Part shown: in pieces, positions 13,950 through 21,353 of the stretch
Layout: each line of letters begins with the position of its first letter
How positions within the stretch are numbered: the stretch's first letter is position 1
From: Thalassospiraceae bacterium
GTDB taxonomy: Bacteria; Pseudomonadota; Alphaproteobacteria; Rhodospirillales; Magnetovibrionaceae
Direction of reading: 5' to 3'
DNA: 22,181 bases
Assembly: GCA_030637845.1 (NCBI GenBank)
Contig: DAOWFT010000115.1
Location: 1 to 22,181 of the forward strand
The notes under the pieces: model-generated
What the model was told of the DNA's origin: nothing
Database searches by the model: none
The model's input: the letters and a program-made list of their open reading frames with translations, nothing else
Program-made: the position numbers and the translations under genes

Positions 13950-15518
13950 GTGGCAGTATTTATCAATAACATCATAAACGAGGTTGAGCGCCTGCCTGAT
14001 TTTCAGGTGTTTGGTCAGGTCGCAGGCGTTGTCGGCATGATGGTTGAGGTAGAGGGCGTGGAGGGAAGCTTCTCCATTGGCGATCACTGTCACATTGTTG
14101 CCCGCGGTGGAAAAATAATTGCCTGCGAAGTTGTTGGTTTCAAGGACGACAGGGCATTGCTAATGCCGTTTGGCCCGCTTATCGGCGTCGGCTTGGGTTG
14201 CAAGGTTGAGGTCGGCTCGAGCGAGCCTATAATTTACCCCAACGAAGGGTGGCTTGGCCGTGTGGTAAACGCCTTTGGCGAACCCATAGATGGCAAAGGC
14301 CCGCTTGCAAGCGGTAAAGTCGGTTACCCGGTGCAAAACCAACCGCCACCGGCACAAATGCGCAGGCGGGTTAGCGGTAAAATAAATCTCGGCATCCGTG
14401 CCATGAACGCGTTTTTGACCGTATGCAAAGGTCAACGCATGGGTATTTTTTCAGGTTCCGGCGTTGGTAAGTCATCGCTGCTTTCGATGATGGCCCGCCA
14501 TACCAGCGCCGAGGTAAGTGTAATTGGAATGATTGGTGAACGCGGTCGCGAAGCCCGCGAGTTTATCGAAGACGACCTTGGCGAAGAAGGCATGAATCGC
14601 TCGGTGGTAGTGGTGGCCACATCGGACGAGCCACCGTTGGTGCGTCGTCAGGCGGCATATACCACCCTTGCGGTTGCAGAGTATTTTCGCGATCAAAACA
14701 AAGATGATCTTTGTCTGATGGATAGTATTACCCGCTTTGCCATGGCCCAGCGTGAAATAGCGCTATCGGTGGGTGAGCCACCCGCCAGCAAGGGATATAC
14801 CCCATCGGTGTTTTCAGAATTGCCGCGTCTGCTGGAACGCGCCGGCCCCGGTATCGAGGGTCAGGGAACCATAACCGGCCTGTTCACGGTTCTGGTTGAA
14901 GGCGACGATCATAACGAACCGGTCGCCGATGCGGTGCGGGGAATTATTGATGGTCACGTTGTTTTGGATAGGGCCATTGCTGAGCGCGGTCATCATCCGG
15001 CGATAAATATATTGAAAAGCATTTCCCGAACCATGCCCGATTGCAACACGGCAGAAGAAAATGCACTGGTTGACCGGGCCAAGAAATTAATGGCGTCATA
15101 TGATGACATGGCGGAACTTATCCGTCTGGGTGCATATCGAATGGGTACCGACCCGGCCGTTGATGAGGCCATTCATTATCACGCCGGTCTGGATGAATTT
15201 TTGGCTCAGAAAAAGTCAGATCATACCGATCTTGCCCAAAGCTATTCCATGTTGGCCAAAGTATTGGATATGCCTGATCCGGCGTTGCCGCCACAGCCGG
15301 CCACGCCAGCCTCACCGCCCCCGGCGCCAGCTCCACCAGCCTCACACGCGCCAGCCCCACAGGCAGCACAAGTAGTACCACAAGCCCCGCAGGCCGCCCC
15401 ACAGGCAGCCCCAGGCGTGTTAATGGATCAGGTGATGCCGGTGCCGCAAGAACAGCCTCAACTGGTTCCCCAGCCAGCGCCTGAACAAAAAACAGAACAA
15501 GATCCTGAAAAAAAATGA
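13950..15518 (+). CDS. fliI: Flagellum-specific ATPase FliI
   Basis: 522-residue cytoplasmic ATPase of the flagellar type III export apparatus, which works with FliH and FliJ to deliver substrates to FlhA/FlhB. Beta-barrel N-domain about 15-95, Walker A GSGVGKS at 169-175 with K174, ERGREAREF at about 197-205, Walker B LCLMDS with D258, and a conserved segment GYTPSVFSELPRLLERAG. The C-terminal helical domain ends near residue 441. Unusual is a tail of about 80 residues (442-522) rich in Pro, Ala and Gln; most FliI proteins end at about 440-450. The start is GTG with AGGA (13939-13942) seven bases ahead; the ATG at 13945 is in another, quickly closed frame. It is driven by the sigma-54 promoter upstream. 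fliJ follows after 117 bases. Confidence 0.95.
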   Translation: MAVFINNIINEVERLPDFQVFGQVAGVVGMMVEVEGVEGSFSIGDHCHIVARGGKIIACEVVGFKDDRALLMPFGPLIGVGLGCKVEVGSSEPIIYPNEGWLGRVVNAFGEPIDGKGPLASGKVGYPVQNQPPPAQMRRRVSGKINLGIRAMNAFLTVCKGQRMGIFSGSGVGKSSLLSMMARHTSAEVSVIGMIGERGREAREFIEDDLGEEGMNRSVVVVATSDEPPLVRRQAAYTTLAVAEYFRDQNKDDLCLMDSITRFAMAQREIALSVGEPPASKGYTPSVFSELPRLLERAGPGIEGQGTITGLFTVLVEGDDHNEPVADAVRGIIDGHVVLDRAIAERGHHPAINILKSISRTMPDCNTAEENALVDRAKKLMASYDDMAELIRLGAYRMGTDPAVDEAIHYHAGLDEFLAQKKSDHTDLAQSYSMLAKVLDMPDPALPPQPATPASPPPAPAPPASHAPAPQAAQVVPQAPQAAPQAAPGVLMDQVMPVPQEQPQLVPQPAPEQKTEQDPEKK

Positions 15519-15595
15519 TGTCTCCGGTGAATAAATAGCAGGAGTTAGCATTTTGTTCATGCTCATCAGGTAACAATTTTGTGTACATAATATAA

Positions 15596-15609
15596 CCGTC
15601 AAAAGACGG
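15596..15609 (+). repeat. Small hairpin between fliI and fliJ
   Basis: CCGTC (15596-15600) and GACGG (15605-15609) form a perfect 5-bp stem with an AAAA loop, eleven bases before the fliJ Shine-Dalgarno. It has no T-run, so it is not a terminator; it might protect or tune the fliJ message. Confidence 0.35.
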
Positions 15610-15635
15610 AGCAATTTGTTAAGAGGGCTTGAAAA

Positions 15636-16094
15636 CTGGCGGCCAATATTAAAAATCTTATTCGTCTCCACGAATGGAACGTGGATGAAAAAAGGCGCAA
15701 GCTGGCCGAGCTGCAACACCTCGAAGACGAACTTCGCGCACAAATTACCAACCTCGAAGAACAATTGGTAATTGAGCAAAAATCAGCTGCCGAAAACCCG
15801 TCCGAAGGCGGTCTGGCTTATGCTAATTTTGCCAAGCAGACAATTCAGAGGCGGGAAAACCTTCAGGATTCACTGGCGCAAATGAGCCACGTAATTCTTG
15901 GTGCCCGCGAAGAACTGGCTGAATCTTATCGCGATCTTAAAAAATATGAAACCGTTCAGCGAAACCGCGAACAGCGCGAACGTCAGGAACAAAATCGGCT
16001 TGAGCAAGCGGTGCTTGATGAAGTTGGTCTTTCCATGCACCGCAGCCGCATCCGTGAAGCCGCAAACAGGCGCACCTCAAAAAAGCGCGCTTAA
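15636..16094 (+). CDS. fliJ: Flagellar export chaperone FliJ, probable CTG start
   Basis: Predicted 152-residue coiled-coil protein, Glu/Arg/Gln-rich almost throughout (about residues 15-140), of normal FliJ length. FliJ is the central stalk of the FliI ATPase ring and an escort for export chaperones. The conserved N-terminus NLIRLHEWNVDEKRRKLAEL lies upstream of the first GTG at 15681; an in-frame TGA at 15630 leaves no ATG, GTG or TTG before it. CTG at 15636 has an AAGAGGG (15621-15627) eight bases ahead, an ideal distance, so initiation at CTG is the best reading. A start at GTG 15681 would delete 15 conserved residues. Identification rests on position after fliI, length and the N-terminal pattern. 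Confidence 0.85.
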   Translation: MAANIKNLIRLHEWNVDEKRRKLAELQHLEDELRAQITNLEEQLVIEQKSAAENPSEGGLAYANFAKQTIQRRENLQDSLAQMSHVILGAREELAESYRDLKKYETVQRNREQRERQEQNRLEQAVLDEVGLSMHRSRIREAANRRTSKKRA

Positions 16095-16109
16095 ACAATC
16101 AAAATAAAA

Positions 16110-16505
16110 TCAAATTTGTTTTAGGCGCGACAAAAGTCCTGAGTTGTCCCATTTTGGCTGGCGGTCTTCCAACACTACGCCGTGGGTATCAACCGCCGGG
16201 TGGGCAAGGTCTGGCGCGCTTACCGATATTCGTACCCAGCGCGGAACCAGTTCATTGTTAATGTCTGAAATAATTGTGACCGCAAGATCTTCCGGAACAT
16301 TCCATCCTACATCACCTAGTTTATCCAAATAAACGCCAAACGACCCCGCATCAAGGACAAGTTTGTCGGGAACATACCTTAGCAACACAACGGTTCTGGT
16401 CGCACCTTCCTTATCAATGTGTCCTTCTATATTGACCATGTAGTCAATCCCGCTATCGGGGTTGGAGGTGCACTCGAGAGTATTTCTTCTGGCAGTAATA
16501 TCCAT
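16110..16505 (-). CDS. QueF-like T-fold protein without catalytic cysteine
   Basis: 131 residues. LECTSNPDSGIDY followed by LLRYVPDKLVLDAGSFGVYL and DLAVTIISDINNELVPRWVR follows the QueF pattern: FPNPxxxxDY, then YVPD-x-x-x-V-E-x-KS-x-K-x-YL, then N-x-I-x-x-DL-x-x-x-x-x-PRxxRV. QueF reduces preQ0 to preQ1 in queuosine synthesis. Here the segment with the catalytic Cys (SLCPxTGQPDF) is about six residues shorter and has no Cys (the only Cys is C12), and E-x-KS-x-K is changed to D-A-GS-F-G, so reductase activity is unlikely. The ATG at 16505 is chosen because AAGGA lies eight bases ahead; it begins 13 bases after the fliK-like stop and is co-transcribed with it. Role unknown. The QueF link is by eye. 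Confidence 0.6.
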   Translation of the reverse strand: MDITARRNTLECTSNPDSGIDYMVNIEGHIDKEGATRTVVLLRYVPDKLVLDAGSFGVYLDKLGDVGWNVPEDLAVTIISDINNELVPRWVRISVSAPDLAHPAVDTHGVVLEDRQPKWDNSGLLSRLKQI

Positions 16506-16518
16506 TTTTATAAATCCT

Positions 16519-18336
16519 TCAGACAATCAGTCCGTCGTGGTCTGTGTTTTCGGTTGCCGATGGGAACTCGACAAAATTACCGGGCGATGACTGAAATGCA
16601 ATCCCGCCCCCTATGCCGGTAAGTTCGGCAGCTTCGTTATATATTTGGGCAATTTCCATTTGTGCTTTTTGGCCCAGGGATTTCTCGGTGCGAATAATTA
16701 CATCAACCTTGGATGAGTCAGATTTTACCAACCCGTCTATTTGTATGTGACCAAGTTTTGATAAATCAAAATCAAGAACAAACCTCTTTCCGTCATCGCT
16801 ATCTTCATTTTTATCACGGGCATTGCGTTGATATAGCCTTATTCTATCCACTCTTTCGCCGTGATAAATGGGTATCATTGCCATGCGCCAGTCCCCACCA
16901 GAGGGGTCATCGGCAAGTTTGCCCATGGCCTGAAATTCGCTGCCAATACGGCTAAGTAGCCCGGGGCGTTCGCGCTCTATCAGGCGGACGGGGGCTTCCC
17001 CCAGCCAGCTTCTGACATCACCGCTACGCAGGGCGGAGATAAAAAAAAGTATCTGCGATGAAAGTTTGCTTCCGACTTGCGGTATCACGTTTTGTATTAT
17101 TTGATTAAATCGCCCGGGATCAGCAAGTTCGATAGCCCTGAGGGCTTCGTTAAGCGAGCCCCAGCTATTTGATTTAACAAATGTTTCGTGTCCGCCCGCC
17201 TGTATCAGCGCATTTGCCGCGGTTGTCTGTTTCGGAACTTGGGCGTTGGCGGTTACTTCAATGGTTATTTTGCTACCCACAACCAGCTTTCCCTGAACAT
17301 CAAGGGCAATGGTTGCCGATGGCAGCTGTATTATCGGCTGACCGGATGCGGTCTGTCCCGTAACCGTACCGGTCATAACCACCCCCCGTGCCAGCGTTAA
17401 AACGGCACCAGTATTTGTTGCTGTATTTGTCGCCGGGCCCGCACCCGATGATGGTGCGCTTTGGACCACGGGGGTGCTTGTGGGGGTATCTATTTTTACC
17501 ACATTTACGTTAAAGCGCGTTCCGGAAGGTATTGTCACATTTCCGGCTTTGGCATTTGTGCCGGTTTGTATATTGCCCGTCGCCGCCCCGGTGGCGGTAG
17601 TGGCGGGTGCCGGCTGTGCTAAAGTGCCGGCTGATGTGGGGGCATTGGCGCTGCTGGGTGTGCCTGTGGCTGCGCTGCCTGTCGCCGGTTGCCCCGCTGC
17701 CGACCCCGCTGCCGACCCCATGGCTATTTTAGCGCCTGCCGCCTGCCCATGGGTTTGCCCGGGAGCTGGCGAGGTTGGCGAAGCCGTCCCCGTGCTTGTC
17801 GCGGCTGCCTGAGCTGTTGTTTGGCCCGCTGTTCCTGCTGCCGGGCCCATGGTTGGCGTTGTTGTTTGAGTGGTCGGTGTTTGCCCCCCGGGTGAGGTTT
17901 GTATTGTTCCGCTAGCAGGACGCAGCAGTGTAGCCGATGCCTGTGTGCCGGGCGCAACGGTTTGAGTAGACGCGGGTGCCGCAGCGCCGGTTGTTGTTGC
18001 ATTTAATGGGTTGGCGCTGGCCCCTGTATTATTTCCGGAAAGAGGGACGCCGTTAAGGCTGGTGATTTGTAGCACCTGCTGTGGCTGTAACTGACTTAGC
18101 ACCAATGATATGACCGAATTAACGGGGACACTGGTTGTGGTTTGCAGCGTTAACGTTCCCAAAACCGTTTGTACCTGTATCTGGTTTTTGCCAAGAACGG
18201 CCTGCACCACGCCTTCAATGTTTGCCCCCCGGGCAAGGGCGGCCACCTCTGACGATGGGGTCACAAGAGTAGCCGCATTTGGTACCCCTCCTGATGGGGG
18301 CGGTGTCGGTGGTGGTGGTGGCAAAACAGTTGTCAT
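16519..18336 (-). CDS. fliK: FliK-like flagellar hook-length control protein
   Basis: 605 residues. The start is Pro-rich (residues 5-14), followed by a short beta-rich region (about 40-95, GVVQAVLGKNQIQVQTVLG). A long Ala/Thr/Gly/Gln/Pro low-complexity region covers about 100-265. A second beta-rich region lies about 270-365 and a helical region about 385-475. The C-terminal domain (about 483-590) has RFVLDFDLSKLGHIQIDGLV and later ELTGIGGGIAFQ, which fit the Flg_hook/FliK C-terminal pattern (hydrophobic leucine-rich strand, LG-x-x-x-x-x-G). FliK is an exported ruler that measures hook length and switches FlhB specificity. Its neighbours flhA and flhG support this. The ATG has GAGGGG only two bases ahead, a poor distance. 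Divergence means the name rests on architecture and context. Confidence 0.65.
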   Translation of the reverse strand: MTTVLPPPPPTPPPSGGVPNAATLVTPSSEVAALARGANIEGVVQAVLGKNQIQVQTVLGTLTLQTTTSVPVNSVISLVLSQLQPQQVLQITSLNGVPLSGNNTGASANPLNATTTGAAAPASTQTVAPGTQASATLLRPASGTIQTSPGGQTPTTQTTTPTMGPAAGTAGQTTAQAAATSTGTASPTSPAPGQTHGQAAGAKIAMGSAAGSAAGQPATGSAATGTPSSANAPTSAGTLAQPAPATTATGAATGNIQTGTNAKAGNVTIPSGTRFNVNVVKIDTPTSTPVVQSAPSSGAGPATNTATNTGAVLTLARGVVMTGTVTGQTASGQPIIQLPSATIALDVQGKLVVGSKITIEVTANAQVPKQTTAANALIQAGGHETFVKSNSWGSLNEALRAIELADPGRFNQIIQNVIPQVGSKLSSQILFFISALRSGDVRSWLGEAPVRLIERERPGLLSRIGSEFQAMGKLADDPSGGDWRMAMIPIYHGERVDRIRLYQRNARDKNEDSDDGKRFVLDFDLSKLGHIQIDGLVKSDSSKVDVIIRTEKSLGQKAQMEIAQIYNEAAELTGIGGGIAFQSSPGNFVEFPSATENTDHDGLIV

Positions 18337-18349
18337 GGCCCCTCATTGT

Positions 18350-18377
18350 AACTTGACTAATGGAACTTAACTAATGG
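18350..18377. repeat. Two tandem 14-bp direct repeats between flhG and the fliK-like gene
   Basis: AACTTGACTAATGG (18350-18363) is followed immediately by AACTTAACTAATGG (18364-18377), with one mismatch. On the coding (minus) strand the unit reads CCATTAGTYAAGTT. They fill more than half of the 50-bp spacer between the flhG stop and the fliK-like start. A regulator or translational element is possible. Confidence 0.8.
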
Positions 18378-18386
18378 TATGGGGGT

Positions 18387-19166
18387 CTATTTTACTAGGA
18401 ATTTGGCTATATTTTCCACATCTTGTGCAGCTTCCGAATTGGGATAGCGGGTTAATAGCGGGGTCTGGTTTTTAATGGCTTCGCGAACCTTGTCATCGCG
18501 GCGGATGACACCCAAAAGAGGAGGGGAAATTTTCAAGAACCCCTCGCAGGCCTTTAGCAGGGTATTATAGGTACGTTCCCCCTCGCGGGTTGAATTGGCC
18601 GCATTTATAACAATACGAATATCAAGATTAGGTCTTTCCATGTGCGTTACCTTGATGAAGGCATAGGCATCGGTCAGCGAAGTCGGCTCATCGGTTGCCA
18701 GCACGATAACCGTTCCCACATTAGAGGTAAGCTGGCGTACGGTTCGCTCAACCCCTGCGCCGAGATCAATAATTATCTTATCGTAGGCCTGCGCTAAAAG
18801 GGTCAAGTCCTCGCTCAACATTTGCAGGCGTGACGGCGGCACATTGGCAAGGCCGCCGGAGCCAGATCTTCCGGCGATAATATCAAATCCACCTGCGGGA
18901 AACGGTATTACCGCCTGATTAAGTGTAAGCCGGCCGGCCACAACCGAGCCCAGGTCTTGCTTTGGCATTAGCCCTAACTGGATGTCGAGATTGGCAAGGC
19001 CAAGGTCGCCATCAAACAACAAAACCTTGCGTTCTTTGTTGGTTATGGCGTGGGCCAGGGTAATGGCGAGCCAGGTTTTGCCAACACCACCTTTTCCTGA
19101 TGCTATGGCAATAATATTTTTTCCCTTGGTACGCTGGGCTGGGCTGGGCGCAACTTTTGTTGTCAT
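18387..19166 (-). CDS. flhG: MinD/ParA-type ATPase FlhG (FleN/YlxH)
   Basis: 259-residue P-loop ATPase of the MinD family that controls number and placement of flagella. Deviant Walker A GKGGVGKT at 24-31 (signature K25, K30), FDGDLGLANLDIQLGL at about 51-66 typical of FlhG, Walker B IIIDLGAG with D134, and a hydrophobic C-terminal helix. The N-terminus (MTTKVAPSPAQRTKGKN) lacks the DQAxxLR motif by which FlhG stimulates the GTPase FlhF, and no flhF gene lies between flhA and flhG. GGTGA seven bases ahead of the ATG and only 12 bases from the flhA stop show tight coupling with flhA. A more general MinD-like role is less likely given the context. Confidence 0.88.
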   Translation of the reverse strand: MTTKVAPSPAQRTKGKNIIAIASGKGGVGKTWLAITLAHAITNKERKVLLFDGDLGLANLDIQLGLMPKQDLGSVVAGRLTLNQAVIPFPAGGFDIIAGRSGSGGLANVPPSRLQMLSEDLTLLAQAYDKIIIDLGAGVERTVRQLTSNVGTVIVLATDEPTSLTDAYAFIKVTHMERPNLDIRIVINAANSTREGERTYNTLLKACEGFLKISPPLLGVIRRDDKVREAIKNQTPLLTRYPNSEAAQDVENIAKFLVK

Positions 19167-19178
19167 GATCCCGTCACC

Positions 19179-21305
19179 TTATACCTGACCAACGGTTTTA
19201 ATCTTGGCCTTTGGATGTATTTCGTTCTGGCTCATCACAACCGTGCTGGGGCGGAACCTTTCAATTATTGATCTAACGTACGGCCTGACACCGGGGCTGG
19301 TCAGCAGAACCGGGGTTTCCCCCATCATTGCTTGGCGTTCATAGCCATTGCGAAGCTGGGAAATGAATTCCTGTAGCTTTGTTGGTGCCAGTGAAAGCTG
19401 ACGATCATCGCCGGTGCCTACCAATGCTTCGGCAAATTCTTGCTCCCATTCAGGCGACAGCGACATCAAAACAATAAGGCCATTTTCGTTGGAGTTCATA
19501 TCGCTTATCTGTCTGGATAGACGGGCACGAACATGCTCGGTAATAAGGGTCACGTTTCGTGTCATGCCGCAGGCTTCGGATATTCCTTCTAAAATTGTCG
19601 GCAGATCGCGAATTGACACGCGTTCAGATAGAAGGTTTTGCAATACTCGCTGAATGCCACCCAAAGAAATCTGCGACGGCACGATGTCTTCTGATAGTTT
19701 TTTCTGTTCTTCGCTCATTTCATCAATGAGCTTTCTTGTTTCTGCGTATGACAGCAATTCCGGCATATTGTCTTTTATTGATTCGGTAATATGGGTGGTA
19801 ATCACGGTTGCCGGGTCGACAACGGTATATCCACGGAACAATGCCTCTTCGCGGTTTTGTTTATCAATCCACATGGCGGGCAAACCAAATGTGGGTTCCT
19901 TGGTTGCTTCTCCGGGAAGGGTTATTTCCTCGCCACGGGGATCCATAACCAGCAACATATTCGGCCTCAGATCGCCGCGCCCGGTTTCAATTTCCTTGGA
20001 ACGAATAACATAGGTATTGGGTTCAAGCTGCATGTTGTCTTGTATTCGAACAGACGGCATGACAAAACCCATGTCCGAAGCAATTTGCCGTCTTAGCGAT
20101 TTAATTTGATCGGTAAGGCGCTTTCCTTCCTGTGGGTTATTGATAAGCGACAACAAACCGTAGCCAAGCTCAAGGCGCAGCATATCGATTTTAAGCGCGG
20201 TTGCTATGGGCTCCTCCGGTACGGCCTCTTCATCTGCAATCTCGGCTTTTTGCAGGGCCTCCTCTTCCTTGGCCCGGTCAATTTCCTGTGTGCGATTAAC
20301 CGCGATGGCCGTGCCACCGGTTAAAGCCCCAAGTATCACAAATGGAAGCATGGGAATGCCGGGCAAAAGCGCCAGCGAGAAAAGCAGAAAAGAACTAACC
20401 GCCATGGCGCGGGGCTGTCCACCCAATTGCTTGAATAGCGCCTTCTCGGTGGCCCCGGTTACGCCCGCCTTGGTTACCATCATACCGGCTGAGGTCGAAA
20501 CCACCAGCGCCGGTATTTGGGTTACCAGACCGTCACCAACGGTTAACGCGGTATAGTTATTGGCGGCTTGGGTAAACGTCATGTCATGCTGGGCAACGCC
20601 AATAATCATTCCACCGATTACATTGATAAATGTAATAAGTAGCCCGGCTATGGCATCGCCGCGAACAAACTTTGCCGCACCATCCATGGACCCGAAAAAA
20701 TTGCTTTCGTCTTCGAGCTCTTTTCTCCGTGCCCGGGCCTCTTCTTCGCCAATAAGTCCGGTTGATAAATCGGCATCAATGGCCATTTGTTTGCCGGGCA
20801 TGGCATCTAAGGTAAAGCGGGCTGAAACCTCGGCGATACGCCCCGAGCCCTTGGTAATGACGACAAAGTTAACAATAACCAGAATGGCAAAAACGATAAT
20901 ACCAATTACAAAATTACCGCTCATAACGAACCCGCCGAAGGCTTCAATAACGCTGCCCGCAGCATTGGTTCCGGTGTGTCCGTCGGAAAGTATCAACCTG
21001 GTTGAAGCAAGGTTCAGCGACAGCCTAATCATTGTCGCCAGCAACAAAACCGTAGGGAAGGTATTAAATTGCAGCGGCTTTTCAACGAAAAGCGATGTCA
21101 TAAGAATAAGAACGGAAACGGTGATGGAAAATGCAAGCCCGGCATCAAGCATCCATTTTGGCAGTGGAAGTATGAGCACAACCAGAATACCGACAACGCC
21201 CAGCGCCATCATGATGTCACCACGCTTGGCGATCTTCATCAATATTGTCTGCGCAACGTTTTCAGATGCTGTCGCTACGGCTGTTCCGGTGTTTTCTTCG
21301 GCCAT
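19179..21305 (-). CDS. flhA: Flagellar export gate protein FlhA
   Basis: 708-residue inner-membrane protein of the flagellar type III export gate; its cytoplasmic ring docks chaperone-substrate complexes. The N-terminal half (about residues 30-335) holds about eight hydrophobic segments, and the FHIPEP signature is complete at 156-183 (RIAEVSARFTLDAMPGKQMA, then IDADLSTG). A charged linker (about 340-365) is followed by the cytoplasmic domain to the end, with ELGYGLL and PVLLTSPGVRPYVRSIIERF. Length is normal. The start ATG has only a weak purine stretch ahead (AAGAAAAAT). It lies 48 bases after flbD and 12 bases before flhG in one direction, so transcription with both is likely. Confidence 0.97.
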   Translation of the reverse strand: MAEENTGTAVATASENVAQTILMKIAKRGDIMMALGVVGILVVLILPLPKWMLDAGLAFSITVSVLILMTSLFVEKPLQFNTFPTVLLLATMIRLSLNLASTRLILSDGHTGTNAAGSVIEAFGGFVMSGNFVIGIIVFAILVIVNFVVITKGSGRIAEVSARFTLDAMPGKQMAIDADLSTGLIGEEEARARRKELEDESNFFGSMDGAAKFVRGDAIAGLLITFINVIGGMIIGVAQHDMTFTQAANNYTALTVGDGLVTQIPALVVSTSAGMMVTKAGVTGATEKALFKQLGGQPRAMAVSSFLLFSLALLPGIPMLPFVILGALTGGTAIAVNRTQEIDRAKEEEALQKAEIADEEAVPEEPIATALKIDMLRLELGYGLLSLINNPQEGKRLTDQIKSLRRQIASDMGFVMPSVRIQDNMQLEPNTYVIRSKEIETGRGDLRPNMLLVMDPRGEEITLPGEATKEPTFGLPAMWIDKQNREEALFRGYTVVDPATVITTHITESIKDNMPELLSYAETRKLIDEMSEEQKKLSEDIVPSQISLGGIQRVLQNLLSERVSIRDLPTILEGISEACGMTRNVTLITEHVRARLSRQISDMNSNENGLIVLMSLSPEWEQEFAEALVGTGDDRQLSLAPTKLQEFISQLRNGYERQAMMGETPVLLTSPGVRPYVRSIIERFRPSTVVMSQNEIHPKAKIKTVGQV

Positions 21306-21353
21306 ATTTTTCTTAAACCGCTTTCTAGTGGTTCACCTGACGGGTGGGGTTGT

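Noticed and set aside
17474..17895. Plus-strand frames opposite the fliK-like low-complexity region, one with many Cys and Arg
   Set aside because: Composition follows from the complementary strand of GC-rich Ala/Thr/Gly codons; no ribosome binding site or family pattern.
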